A stretch of 64,000 nucleotides of DNA from assembly GCA_032209605.1 (NCBI GenBank), contig JASFXZ010000002.1, forward strand, positions 54,376,431-54,440,430. Reading direction: 5' to 3'. Below the pieces are notes generated by a model. It saw only the letters and a program-made list of their open reading frames with translations, had not been told where the DNA came from and did not search any database. This stretch comes from Mactromeris polynyma. Lineage: Eukaryota; Mollusca; Bivalvia; Venerida; Mactridae. Below are positions 22,855 to 34,478 of this stretch, one piece after another. The first letter of the stretch is position 1; each line of letters begins with the position of its first letter. The position numbers were made by a program, and so were the translations under genes.

Positions 22855-23080
22855 GGATTTACAACCTCTTCTGTAAGAGACGTCATTTCAAGAAAACGAA
22901 ACATGTGATGTCACTATTTGCAGACAGGAAAAAATATTTACACCACAATTTATGGTCACCTCGTTTTCATATTGCCATATAGGGCAAATATTGCTTACCG
23001 GTCAGTAGGCCTACATTGTGACGTCACATATGACGTTGTCTGCAAATGACGTCATTTAATTAAAGAAGAGGTTGGAAATC
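22855..23080. mobile_element. MITE with CRE-like palindromes
   Basis: The left end gggatttacaacctcttct is mirrored by agaagaggttggaaatc at the right end. Inside are TGACGTCA-type palindromes or half-palindromes near 22879, 22911, 23020 and 23047, and tttgcagaca or its complement in both arms. Confidence 0.7.
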
Positions 23081-23790
23081 GTACAGCAGCGCTCAATTAT
23101 ATCCATTAAACGCAGTCTGAACCCGAGTACACTCTTCTACGTGCGTTCGCTATTAAAAAGCGAATTTATCGCGTTTATAGAGCTAACCTGACAGTTTAAG
23201 TCTTTAGAAACGGTATGGTAGGGTACCCGTCTGATTGCATTCCTGTCACGCAGTTTCTCCAACCGACGAAAAGTAAGAATCTGTACTAAACGAAAACAGT
23301 CGACGCTCTAAAAATATGTACTTTACAAAACGATGATGATTTATGAAATTAATAAGGAATATAACAAGATATACAATAAGTTAGTACTTCATGAATGAAG
23401 TACAATAAGAACCATCTTTAAAAAATGTAAAAGAGACAAACATTTTTCGTTCATTAAATTTCATTATGAGCACACCCAAAACTGTAAACAAACTCGTGTG
23501 TATTAATACATTGCTTTAAACCCCATCTGAACTACACAGAAACAGCTAGTTAATTCACAAACCATTTTAGCAGGTCACCTTTTCAATATTTCATTTTATT
23601 GAAACGTTTATGATATTATTTCGTTCGGTGAACTTTGGAACTACTTTGTTTGCGTAGTAATTAGGATGTGGACGGTTTTGACATGTTACCGGCTTTCAGT
23701 CTGTTTTGTGTTTTGAAAACGGGAACCAATTGTTGTATGCATCTCAAATTGCCACACTACTTTAGCGGTACCTGAGCTCAGTTTAGTATT
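23081..23790. other. Intergenic, nothing recognised
   Basis: No C1q-domain exon is present here, which is where the second C1q copy would need one. Confidence 0.5.
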
Positions 23791-24345
23791 TTGGTGAATA
23801 ACCAACCTTTATATATCATTACATACGTTTTTAATGTTTGCAATAATCACACCTTGTAGAAATATATATTGAATGACTGCCAAGAATATTAAATAATTTA
23901 CAACAACTGCTGCGAAATTAAATTTAGCATATATATAATTTTGAAATATTGTTTGTGTTATTTAACATATATATTGAAGGGAAATTACTCAACTCATTAG
24001 CGTGTGAAATCCTGAAGTATTACAACGACCCAAAGATTAGTGTTTATCTCTCTTATCAGCTATATATATATATAGCAAATACATTCGGACTCTGCTTTGA
24101 ATATTTCTGCACAGAAATGGCCTTACATGGTTCTCTTAAGTAAACACACACTTACCTTTAGTCCATTTGAACTTGGACGGTGACGTATCATCAACCCTGG
24201 GCGTCTGTGCTATTTTCTGATTCAGTTGTTCTATTTCTTTCTGATGGCTGTTGACAACATTTTGCAATAGTTCAACTCGTTTTTTCATAGCATCCACGCT
24301 GGCAAACAAATTTACCAAAATTTATATATCAAATCTGACCATATT
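23791..24345 (-). pseudogene. C1q gene copy 2, exon 1 remnant
   Basis: 24156-24344 aligns with C1q exon 1. It shows coiled-coil residues LLQNVVNSHQKEIEQLNQK and the same phase-1 donor (AAAG then GTAAGTG at 24155). The start reads MVRFDI followed at once by a stop and a frameshift, so the signal peptide is destroyed. 23791-24060 aligns with the C1q intron. No C1q-domain exon follows downstream before the intact gene. Confidence 0.8.
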
Positions 24346-24669
24346 CAATATGAAGTAGTTTTGAAACGTCGCGGTGGATATGCACTAAGTGGGGTTGATA
24401 GTTTACACAAAAGACTACAAGCTTTAAGCTCTGAACGGCCCACACTGCACTTTTCAATTACGTAAATTATGTCTGCACAATAGAACCACTCGGTATTGCT
24501 TTTACCTCGTGATTTATGTAATCTTTTTACCAGTTCATCCCTACTATTTATCGAGAAGATTGAAGATACGGAAATGGGAAAAAACAATTTAAACACCAAT
24601 AAACAATTAAAACGCAGGCATTTTTAATAATGATCGTTTTGGAGAAAAATCCGTACTCATACATAGAGG
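24346..24669. other. Unique sequence between C1q remnant and foldback
   Basis: No element ends or coding signal are seen. Homology to the C1q upstream region stops near 24360. Confidence 0.4.
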
Positions 24670-24823
24670 ATCTTACATGAGTGCTTATTTGATATTGTTT
24701 TTATGAAACGAGTCGACTGAATATGACGCGAGGGGCTCGTCGACTGAAACGAATATGCCCCTCGCGTCATATTCAGTCGACGAGTTTCATAAAAACAATA
24801 TCAAATAAGCACGAATGTAAGAT
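24670..24823. mobile_element. Foldback element: 66-bp arms, 22-bp loop
   Basis: 24670-24735 and 24758-24823 are inverted repeats with only about four mismatches. The loop 24736-24757 itself contains cgtcgactg, echoing gtcgactg in the arms. A decayed relative lies at 15899-15983. Confidence 0.9.
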
Positions 24824-25139
24824 TCTATTTATCACATAACACCATAAATAGATTGTTTTCCATCTTTAAATACACTTTAAATAGTGCTGTGATTCGGCTA
24901 TTTATGTAACTAGTTACATATGATATTTATGTCACTGCTTTATGCCACTCATGGAGTGCAAGTTATGTGATAACTCTTCTTAGGTAGCTCACGTTGACAA
25001 TAAATGCCTATCACTTCTTCGAAATTCTGACAAACGTATATACATGTATGTGTAAATTGGTACATGTTATTGATTGTCTGATATTTTATACATTCTATTA
25101 AACTTAAAAATAGTCTTACTTTAAGATCTATATGCTCGT
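24824..25139. other. Intergenic, nothing recognised
   Basis: AT-rich sequence with no gene or element ends recognised. Confidence 0.4.
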
Positions 25140-25154
25140 GATTAGGCCAGACTT

Positions 25155-25500
25155 AACTAGGTGCGTGCATAGGACACAGATGTCCCCGATATGGGCTTTT
25201 CAGTAAAATAAAAATACGTTGTAAAGGCCGAATCATTTTGAAGCAATATTAAGTGGAAAACCAACAAAACCTACAAAAAGGGCTTTACTAGCAACTCCTT
25301 CATAAAGTGGAAGACTGTAACTAATATAAATAGGGTCTGCATAGTATAAGCCTACGGTTATGTGCCCAATATGAATTGAATGCATCCATCCTTTTTAAAG
25401 GGTTACTGATCGGAAACCAATTGTTAAGTCGAGAAATGGCCATTACTCCTACAAAAATTAAGGAATTTAAATGGAAAGCAAACTTGATCTGACGTCACAA
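25155..25500 (+). mobile_element. Dispersed repeat, gacacagatgtcccc family, copy 1
   Basis: Begins cataggacacagatgtcccc, with internal ggaaaccaattgttaagtcg and ggccattactcctaca. These phrases recur at 46905-47150 (with the end ggggggcataaaaac), and the start recurs at 28548. The right end of this copy is unclear. Confidence 0.6.
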
Positions 25501-25629
25501 GCACCGTAACTAATACACGTATGTCGTGGAAGCGTCCATATAGCTAGTCATAAACTCGGCTTTTGGTTGGAAAGAATATGTAGATCTCTATTTTGTAACG
25601 TTATGTGAATATTATTATAAAACAGATTG

Positions 25630-25985
25630 CTAAGACACTTGATATACACCAAAATAATGGCGCTGTACCTCATTGTCCCTGCTTTTGACAACCATTCTTT
25701 TGCAGTAACAGTGTGTTTCAGTCCGCTACGACCAATATCTAAAATTGAGAATAGAAAAGACACACACATATATAAACATTCCGCATCAATCTTATTTCAA
25801 GTGAGGAAACATTGAAACAACGATTGAAACTTCAAAGCATAAATCATAGAAATACAATGAATACAATTCTGTAAATTAACTCTGAACACATCATCAGATA
25901 AACACAATTGATCCATTTTGTTTATCTTCATTTATTGACAAAACAGTGACATTTCTGGCTGTCTGATGATGTTTTGACACAGAGA
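25630..25985. repeat. Upstream C1q-locus segment, second copy
   Basis: Homologous to 21785-22205 with an internal deletion (the end retains tggctgtctgatgatgttttgac). This confirms that duplication of the C1q locus extended well upstream of exon 1. Confidence 0.75.
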
Positions 25986-26204
25986 AACGGACTGAAGTTG
26001 GTAGTCTTTCTTTGTCAAAATATGGTTAGTCGTAAACATGAGAAAACCGTGGTGAATGCCTTCATACAGACGCACTCAAAAACACCGCATTGCCACTTTT
26101 TATTAGGTTTTCCAAAACCACACCCGGTAATCATTGTCACCACAACATTCACGCCTTGTGGAGTCAATCATCAAAAATGGATGTTGAAATCGACAATGAT
26201 TAAA

Positions 26205-26352
26205 AAGGCGGACAACCCTTGGGACTCATGAAAACTGGCCTTTTATCGAGGTGTTCTTAATATTGAAGTTAAATAAAGTGCAGAACAGTGAAAATGGACT
26301 TGAAAATTGTGTTCTTAATTTTGAGGTGGTCTATAATTGAGGTTTTACTGTA
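26205..26352 (-). mobile_element. MITE family T1, copy 3 (left end lost)
   Basis: Contains cccttgggact, gtgttcttaattttgaggtgg and the right end ggttttactgta. The left terminal repeat is missing. Confidence 0.7.
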
Positions 26353-26482
26353 CATGTATTTAGTTAATCGAGCGCAAAAACAACACAGGCGTAGGTGTTA
26401 GTAAAGAGAAACTATTGGTAATACAATAAGCACATTTAATTATTTCATTATATTAAACAAACTTATTTAAAAGTGAATAGTA

Positions 26483-26558
26483 TAGGGTACAGTCGAACCT
26501 ACTTTATTTCAATGGGTGCCCGATATCTTACCACTGCGCCACTGGGTCGCCGGTTGAT
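26483..26558 (-). repeat. tRNA-derived SINE head (minus strand)
   Basis: The minus strand has a perfect A box tggcgcagtgg and a B-box-like ggttcgact with tRNA-like spacing. No SINE body was recognised. Confidence 0.55.
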
Positions 26559-26767
26559 CTTGTTTGTTATTTTAGTAAGTAAAACATTGTCCCATACAAT
26601 AATTCCTCCCGTGCAATAATACAATAACCAGAATATACTGCTGAATGTTAATGAGTGTCAGATCAGTACTAACACCGTATACTTGGTTTGATATAATGTT
26701 CTGATAATCAAATATATGCAATATTCATGTCGGGTTATAATAACATAACTTGTGACTTTGCGACCAC
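26559..26767. other. Short intergenic stretch
   Basis: Nothing recognised. Confidence 0.35.
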
Positions 26768-27042
26768 TAGCGGATCCAGGGGGGAACGCACACGGCGCGC
26801 GCCCCTGTACAATTCCCCGACCTTACATGTATGTTCGAGTATAAATACGAAAATACACAGAGATCTTTAATTATATAATTTTAATAAGCGATTTTGATTT
26901 ATTATATCATCATATTCTATACTGATGATGTTTATACCTATGCTCAGTGATATTATCCCGTCGTTTCATAAGGTTTGGGCAAAACAAAAGAAATATTACC
27001 AAAAAGTTACACCCCTTAGCCCAAATCCTGGAGCCGCCCCTG
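26768..27042 (-). mobile_element. GC-ended MITE, inverted copy
   Basis: Ends gcggatccaggg and cctggagccgcccctg are inverted repeats. The interior, read on the minus strand, matches 27930-28130 (gtaactttttggt, agatctctgt, tatactc). Confidence 0.7.
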
Positions 27043-27910
27043 GAAGTATACACTTTTTGGAATAAACCCATTTTATATTCTATGAAAAGTATCTTTGTAA
27101 TCATTTAATACGAACTAAACATAATCGGCCAGAAATGAAATATTGTGTCTTCCTATCTAATTGTTGCTAAAACCCGCGTTGCTCAGACGTCTGAACAGAT
27201 CTTAATTATTCCTATTGTAATATTTTTACATTTTTAGTCATAAAGTTTTAATAATGACTGTTTCGTTTCAGTTGGAATGAAAATCAATATTCATGTCACT
27301 TTATATTTTAGTATATCGTGCAGTTTATCGAATCACCCATACTGAAGGCGACTTTCATGAATGGCATACACCCGTTGACAAGATATAATACGCACCATAT
27401 TACGCACGCATGCTAATTATTTCACAACCACGGTTGACTAGAACAACTTTTTACTCGAACTAATTTTGTCAGTCTCGATGAGTTCAAGCCAACGGGGTTC
27501 CAATGTAGTCCGTAAATGGTCCATATATGGACTATAAGCTCTATAAATGACCCGCATATTTCTCCTTACGCCAGATTACACTTGCAAAACTGTCACTTCG
27601 CCCCCATTTGCCTCTTTACGCCTCATTAATGCCTCAAAAGGTCTGCTTTGAACAGAATGTTCCACTAAGAAAATTTGTCATTTTTTCCTAAAATAATCAA
27701 AGTGATAATACTTACCTTGATAGAATTTCCTAAAACCCATTGTCAATCACAGCGCTGCCTTTAAACCATGGATATATGAAGGAAACTAGAACTGTGCTTT
27801 CGTAGCCGTTCGCCGAGATTTATGAATTTGACTAGTTGATTTTCAATAAATGTCTATGATATACACGGTTATATAAGGTGTATATTTAAACGGGTTCGCG
27901 TGTGAATTGC
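27043..27910. other. Intergenic, nothing recognised
   Basis: No supported gene. It separates two opposite copies of the same MITE family. Confidence 0.4.
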
Positions 27911-28250
27911 TGCAGGGGCGGATCCAGGATTTGGTCTTAGTGGGGGGGGGGGGGGGGGGGGGGGCGTAACTTTTTGGTCATTTTTTGGTCTTGCTCAGGC
28001 CTTATAAAACGACAATGACTGTGTTTTATTCTTTGTTTTTAAGTAATTGAACATAAAACCAATACAGAATCGCTTATTTGAAAATCTTATAATTAAAGAT
28101 CTCTGTATATTTTCTATTTATACTCAGACATACATGTTACTGTACATGGGTGAAAATAGAGCTGTGGTCCAGGGGGCGCCAGGGCCGGTGGGATCCAGGG
28201 CAAGGCCCTGGTAGGGGGACCAGGGTTCGAAGCCCCCCGGAAGCTCTTTG
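27911..28250 (+). mobile_element. GC-ended MITE, direct copy
   Basis: Starts caggggcggatccaggattt, followed by a G run of about 23 (27942-27964), then the body shared with 26820-27010. A GC-rich end (28160-28245) includes gttcgaagcccccc. Confidence 0.7.
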
Positions 28251-28547
28251 AGAAAGAAAGCAAAATTGACACCTTGAGGAAGCCTTAAAAATGATGTAGT
28301 GAAATGAATACCAATGAAAATTTTTAGGTTTCATATAGGGAATTTCCTTGCATAATAACTGTACACATGTACATATCAATACATACATTTCATAGAACTT
28401 ATTCTTTCGCGAATTTCTCCTAATTAACGCGTACGGGCGCGTCGCATTAAATACGGGCTTTTCTCAAATAGGCCTAAAAACATTGTATTTCAGTAAAACA
28501 TGTCACAATTGCGCACTGTCACGAAAACTTACATAACTAGAATGCGT

Positions 28548-29076
28548 CCATAGGACACAGATGCCCCCACTTGCAGCCTTTGTCACAAAAGCAAATGCTA
28601 TTATTCTGCTCATAGTTTGTGAATGGATATCAAAATTACCAAGTGAACAACTGTACTGATTATGGTGATAAGTCAAGGGCCATAACTGTGCATTTACTGG
28701 GCACAGCCAAACATGAAACCCCAGGTGCAAAACTTCACATACTGGTTAACATTCCTGTAAAGTTTTATGAATCTGCCTCATATACTTTCGGAGATATGAG
28801 TGACACAAGATTGCATACTCTGTAGGCTATATTTTAACTAATTCAAGGGACATAACTCTGTACTTACTGGACACAACCAAACATGAAACCCCAGGTGCGA
28901 AAGTACACATGCTGGTGAACATTCCTGTAAAGTTTTATGACTATGGCTCATATCCTTTTGGAGATATGAGTGACACAAGATTTTGTGACAGACGGACGGA
29001 CGGACGGACATGGACGGACTGACGGACAAGGGCAAATATATATGCCCCCCCCCCTTTCAGAGTGGGGGCATAAAAA
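28548..29076 (+). mobile_element. Dispersed repeat, gacacagatgcccc family, copy 2
   Basis: Ends atgcccccac and gtgggggcat are inverted. The interior holds two 170-bp direct repeats (cataactgtgcatttactgg at 28681 and its relative at 28851) and a gacggacggac run at 28990-29030. Frames within it are not coding. Confidence 0.75.
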
Positions 29077-29960
29077 CGTTAATGTCGAGGCTCGAAATTA
29101 ACACTCGCACTCGCAAAATGCATGTGAAAATTACAGATTGCGAGTGACAACTACATGTAATTTACTAATTATGTCTAATTATATTTTCATACCTATCATT
29201 ATTTATCCGTAATTCGCCAGATCAGAAGAATAATCCATCGCGTAAAACTATTGATTGTGTCAATCACTAGTGAAAAATGCGATGGCCTACAGTTTTGCAC
29301 CACGCCCGGTCGTATTTCATTGATAAAATCACCAATCACGTCGGTCGACCTCGGAAATTAAAAAACGACGCGGCGCCTTTGAAATCTTCGAGTAGAAAAT
29401 TTTCGACGTGTTTCGCATCAAACAATGCGCCGACTACTGTCGAGACGCGGCACCTTTGAAGTCTGCAAGAACAAATTTGCCCCGCAGCACTTCAAACATT
29501 TCGTGCCGATTTGTCCGCTTTTGCATTGGCTTAATAGGTAAACATACCGACACACAACTACTTTTTGTGAGAGATTGAGAAATAAAATAAATTGACGACT
29601 TGTGCCAACAACACGTGCAACTAATGTTACAAATTATTGTTTCATCACCCTTCTTAGTTGTGCACACTTTCGTGATCAGAATTGTTATTTTAGTTATCTA
29701 GAGTGTTATTATTACGCGCTTCACGGGTCTATCACATGTGTCGGGTACGCGGGACGTGATCTGATTGCCTGAAAAGTGGTTTAGGTGACAAGCACCGCCT
29801 TCGATTGTTTTTGGCAAGCGTGTGTTATATACTTACAAGTGTTTCGATGGACCGACATGGAAAATTCCGTATCTATTTATAGTACGAGACCTATCCGATT
29901 TTCCGAAAATAATATGTTCGAAACGGACGTGGATTATCTGACGCATTTCAGCTGGTTAAA
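29077..29960. other. Intergenic, nothing recognised
   Basis: Starts with gaggctcgaaattaacactcg, which resembles hAT-type ends. No second end is found. Open frames at 29277-29667 lack domains. Confidence 0.35.
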
Positions 29961-30140
29961 AGGTCTGCTATGGCCTACCCCCCCCCCCCCCCCAATACTT
30001 TCTCAACGGATTTACACGATTTGGGAAAATGATCCTAGGGCAGAATCAAAAACTGGAAATCCGTCTCGGAAAACTTTCACCCATGTGCCATCATGAAAGG
30101 TTGGGAAATTTAAGGGGGGCGCGCGCCGGGTGCTGCTAGT
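29961..30140. mobile_element. Possible fragment of the GC-ended MITE family
   Basis: A C run of about 14 at 29980 and ggggggcgcgcgccgggtg near 30114 resemble the 26.8-kb element's G/C-rich termini. The match is weak. Confidence 0.35.
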
Positions 30141-30449
30141 GTACTGCATTATTAAGGTCACGGGCGTGCGAATGTGCCTTGCTGAACAGACACGACCTGA
30201 ACAATTAGGAGTTTTCCAACATCAGGGGCGGGTCTTGTAGTTTGTTACAATCATGAACCATTTTCAGTCTCGCGTACCCGACACGTGTGATTGACCTGTG
30301 GAGGGCACCCAGATTTGAAAGTCGGTGAATAGAATTGCTGTGAATGCCACGGGTCCCCGAGTTTGATGCGGGCGGTTAATTCTCAAATATATCTTGCATG
30401 TATTCCATCGACAGAGAGGTGAAAGAAACGTGATTTATTTTTATTAATT
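30141..30449. other. Intergenic, nothing recognised
   Basis: No gene or element ends recognised. Confidence 0.35.
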
Positions 30450-30565
30450 TTCTTTTTTTCCATAAAATGAACATGGGAAACCATTGCTTGTTCGCATGTT
30501 TAAAAGAGCAACCTGCTTCCAATATAGAGGCTCCTCGTGCGACGCAAATGACCTCCATGACCACA
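30450..30565 (-). repeat. C1q intron remnant (third copy)
   Basis: Homologous to 20039-20210 (ataaaatgaacatgggaaa, tgttcgcatgttt, gcgacgcaaatgacctcc). It carries a single copy of the 44-bp unit that is duplicated in the intact gene. Confidence 0.7.
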
Positions 30566-30584
30566 TTCAGCGTTTCAACTGCAC

Positions 30585-31545
30585 TGCAGGCTAAATACTG
30601 ATACCGATTGGAAACATGGTGCTGCCCAGCAACGCGTAGGAGTTTCCCAGTATCTGGTCTGTTATTCTCTCCTGGAATAGCCGGTGTGGGCCTCTGGTTC
30701 GGGCATCGCGGCTATGGAGGTACCTGTCTGCGTCGATGTCTACAAGATTGTTGCGGATCTTGTGCATCATGGACAGCCGGCTGTGTCTTCGACGCTGTTC
30801 GAGGGACTCCCAGTTTAGGTATGTTAGCATGTTTGTGACGCATCCTGGGGTCTTCGTAGAATAGTCATTGAAGACAAAACGGGCTGCTCTACGCTGAACC
30901 TGCTCGATAGCTTTGATGTGATTTTGCATGTGTGGGTCCCAAACGGTGGCTGCATTTTCAAGTGAGGGTCGAAACATGGCCTTCTATGAAGCTTCCTTGA
31001 CAGGTGGTGTGCATTCCCTCAGGTTCCTGCGTAGGAATCCCAGTGTCCGACTGGCCTTGCTTGTGATGTTGCCTATGTGCTTCTACCAGGTGAGACTTTC
31101 AGTAATGGTGACTCCAAGGTATTTGCTGGCGTCAACAACTTCAAGTGTGTGGCCATGTAGACTGTATTGGGTGTCTATGATCTTTCGGCAACGAGGGGCG
31201 ATTCTGATGACAGTACACTTTGTGGGGTTGAAGCTCATTTGCCATGTTTCCTCCCACTTTTCCAGCGCCGCAATGTCTTCCTGGGGGAGCTGTCTATCAT
31301 GGTCCTTCTCGATCACCTTGAAGACTGCACTGTCATCAGCAAACAACTTTGATGATTTGATAACGTCAGGAAGGTCGTTGATGAAGGCTAAAACAACAGC
31401 GGGTCGAGTATTGTCCCTCGTGGAACGCCGGATAGTACGTCTGCTGTTCCTGACTTGGCTCCATCAAGGACGACTTGTTGTGTTCTGTTGCCGAGGAATG
31501 ATTGGACCCATCTCTTGACGTCACCCTTTTACTCCGTAGTGGTCC
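30585..31545 (-). mobile_element. 5'-truncated LINE (RT C-terminal half)
   Basis: Minus-strand reading gives the RT palm (VLDGAKSGTADVLSGVPRGT) with a frameshift near 31405. The catalytic box FADD follows (KLFADDSAVFK at about 31346), then the thumb (KYLGVTITESLTW). The C-terminal region is NAATVWDPHMQNHIKAIEQV, then RRAARFVFNDYS and LNWESLEQRRR. It is jockey/CR1-like in style, 5'-truncated and dead. It interrupts the third C1q-locus copy. Confidence 0.88.
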
Positions 31546-32218
31546 GACCAAGTCGATCACTTTATCTATTTGATTTTCAAGCACTATGCAAACAGCTACC
31601 GCCACAATTTTATACAAAATATTCATCACAAATGTAAAATGCATTTCATACTTATATCAACATACCTGATGGAACAGCAATTTAATTTAGCAGTGTGTCG
31701 CTTTCCATACTCGCGTATATCGCCATTTCTACAATATGCAGAGCTGTGATATGTTGCTTTGTTTCGATTTTTTAATTTAATTTTTTTATATTATTATGTT
31801 AAAATTATGACAACTATCTATAAAAGTTCACAGTTTTATTACTATGGTAGTGGTTAAATACTGCTTAATTGTATAAAATTATGGTAACCTTATAATTATA
31901 TATCAGATGAAAATTTATTTATACACGAACGCTACCGACGATTATCCAATACTACGACAACGTCGTTAATCGACGTTGCACGGACGTCAGGGTTTCAACG
32001 TTGGTTAGACGTTGGATTGTGGTCGGCGACGTCATGACCAAAATTCAACGTTGAGCAAACGTCGTACGTCAGGTGTTTGCTGGGTGTCGTCTTACTGTCA
32101 CACACAAACGAAACCCAGTTAAGAACTAGTTTATACCCAACACGACGACGCAAACGTTAGTGGTTATCTCCCTTTTCAGTTGATATAGCCTTGTATTGAA
32201 CCAATCAAATACACTTAT
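31546..32218 (-). other. C1q-locus copy 3 remnant, intron part
   Basis: 32115-32185 (acgacg, gttagtggttatctcccttttcag) aligns with 21070-21115 and 24020-24065. 31930-32095 holds several gacgttg/caacgtc words able to form hairpins. No coding sequence is seen. Confidence 0.5.
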
Positions 32219-32944
32219 GGCGCAGTCACACTATAACTATAGCAGTAACGTATGCCGACGTATGATAATTTTCACCAACACGCTGGTGTACGTTGACATA
32301 AGTTACGGGTAGGTTTGGTATAAGTTGTATACGCTAAAAGCACGCTGGTATAAGCTGGCATACGTTGTTATACGCAGAAGCCGAAATAATTTTTTGTGCA
32401 TGCACAAAATTGTTGGGCGTATGCCGACGTCCTCTTCATAGGTTAGGCATACGTTAGGCATACTCTAGCCATACGCTAAGTACGTTACAGGTAGGTTACT
32501 CATACGTCGAGATACGCTAAGTACGTTAGAGGTAGTTTACTCATACGTCGAGATACGTTGGCATGAAGCTCGCTGACTACAGTATGAATGCGGTAATATA
32601 GAGACCGGCGCCGTATTTACGTAGAACGTCACGTTATCGTTGGTAACACGACGAGTGCGCTGCGCATAGGTTTATCATAAGTTACTCATACGTTGGGCAT
32701 AAGTGGAGAACGCTGGACATACGCTGGTCATACGCTGTGATACGCTGCCATAAGTTATATATAAGTTAGTGATAGGTTACTTATAGGTTAGACGTACGAT
32801 ATGTAAACGTTCAATACGTTATGCATACGCATGTTGTAGGATTTTCGATGCTTTTTTGGGCGTATGCCGACGTGTTGACATTATTTTATGATTTTTCATA
32901 CGCTAGGTATAAGTTTCTCTAATACGTCATAGTGTGACTGCACC
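32219..32944. mobile_element. 726-bp TIR element with internal cat/tacg subrepeats
   Basis: Ends ggcgcagtcacactata and catagtgtgactgcacc are inverted. The interior is a degenerate lattice of tacgttgggcatacg- and taagttactcatacg-like words in both directions. It lies between two C1q-homologous segments, so it inserted into the third C1q copy. There is no coding capacity. Confidence 0.8.
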
Positions 32945-33260
32945 ATTACCATTGGTCCATTTGAGCATTGGTTCTGGTGTGTGTGTCTGTCATATAGTCT
33001 GCTTCAGCTCAACATTGTGTTTCTGTCAGCTGTTTGTTGACAACGTCTTGCGATGCTGATATCTGCATTTTTGAGCCTCCAATCCGTCAACGAGCTTTTC
33101 TGCCATATCATCTGACCAGTGGTTTTCGCTAAACTGTAAACGTGAAACAAACAAAATTTACCAAAATTAACGTAACCAAATTTGACCATATCCAAAGCGA
33201 ATGTGTTTTAGAAAATACCATGACAAGTGTACACGTGTAATAACACTCGTATATTTAAGC
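32945..33260 (-). pseudogene. C1q gene copy 3, exon 1 remnant
   Basis: 33150-33260 aligns with the start and 5' UTR of C1q exon 1 (ATG at 33189-33187, reading MVKFGYVNFG; cgagttatttgtc upstream). The coiled-coil part (QDVVNKQLTE in another frame) carries a frameshift and stop, and the donor site is lost. Confidence 0.7.
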
Positions 33261-34256
33261 CGAGTTATTTGTCGGTGAACATCTATTTAAGTGACCTTTC
33301 TATTATCATATCTCCGTTGCCAAATGCCAACTGGGGTGTATAGAGTGACAGATTTGGAAGTTACTAAAGGGGAGGGTATGGGAGCCGAGAAGTATAAGGG
33401 GTCCAAACGCGGGCTCCACGTGGGAGAAATAGAAATACATTATTAGAAGTATAAATGGTGGCTTCTGGTGACTTATTCAAATGTTCATGCTTCCTTGAGC
33501 TGGAACGCCTGGCCCAATGTTCACAAAGGATAAACGGATCAGGATTAAGTTAATCAAAATTTTGTTTACTGTATTCTTAAAGCAACTGAATTCTTTTTAC
33601 AGTACTTTCCAACCATAAACACAAACATACTTAAACATCTTCTAATTAACGTTGTAAGTGTTCAAAACTTCACTCATTGGTTGAGAAATTTATTGACTAT
33701 TATGTATAATTATGACTAAAACTGATATAGACAGCAAAGTCAAAATATAATTTAAAGATATTCATACCCAACTTTCGTGTCACTGCTGTCCGACCAACTT
33801 CCTACAGAATTATAGAAGGAAATATCTTTAAACTGCGATAAATCAAAATCTGTTAAAGGTGTCTTTCGTGTGCAAACAAATGTTAGAGATCAAACCTTCT
33901 ACTTTATAATGGTGTAAGTTACAGGGAACACCAAAAGAACACGATGGCGTCTTGCTCGAAATAGTGCATTCAGCAACTTTCAAGAACGAATTTCCACGGA
34001 CACTCGGACCAGCATGAGGTTCGATATTCAACTTGCCAAGAAGGCGAATTTCGTGCTACAACCGATCGAATATCGAACTCATATACTTCGATCTTCGTGC
34101 TAAGTTCTCGGAGCTAATTGTTTAAGATTAAATAACTAATTCCCATCCAAATTATCCTATCAATCCAACAGCGACGCCGTCCCAAACTTCCGTACACGAG
34201 GTTATTTTCAAATATGTGCGACTAAACATGTTAATAATCTGAGAGAGTCATTTTCA
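33261..34256. other. POP7 upstream region
   Basis: No supported gene. The frame 33843-34031 on the minus strand has no recognised domain. The POP7 promoter should lie near 34000-34250; no TATA box is evident. Confidence 0.4.
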
Positions 34257-34397
34257 TTGTATAAGTCCAGCTGCTTAGTATCAAGTGCCGCTCGAAGTGC
34301 GCTAGTTCCTGCAGTTAAAGAGCATTACCGACGCAATGATTATTATTACGACACCGGTCATTCGGCGTTATCCGGCTTTCATCGTATAAATTTACTG

Positions 34398-34478
34398 ATG
34401 TCCAAAATATTGAAATCGGACAGGAGGATTGTGAGGCTAGAAATTTCAATAATCGCCGTAATTCTTGCTTTTGCATAA
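34398..34478 (+). promoter_or_regulatory. Upstream ORF overlapping the POP7 start
   Basis: ATG at 34398 opens a 26-codon frame (MSKILKSDRRIVRLEISIIA...) whose stop TAA shares its last base with the POP7 ATG (TAATG, 34476-34480). If it is in the transcript it could limit POP7 translation. Confidence 0.4.

Noticed and set aside
28137..28388. 83-codon minus frame
   Set aside because: Lies over the GC-rich end of a MITE.
31930..32095. Structured RNA gene from repeated gacgttg/caacgtc words
   Set aside because: Hairpins are possible, but nothing defines ends or a family; more likely a decayed repeat.
34257..34478. 73-aa mitochondrial-like protein upstream of POP7
   Set aside because: The frame begins at TTG, not ATG; the only ATG-initiated part is a 26-codon uORF with no recognised family.
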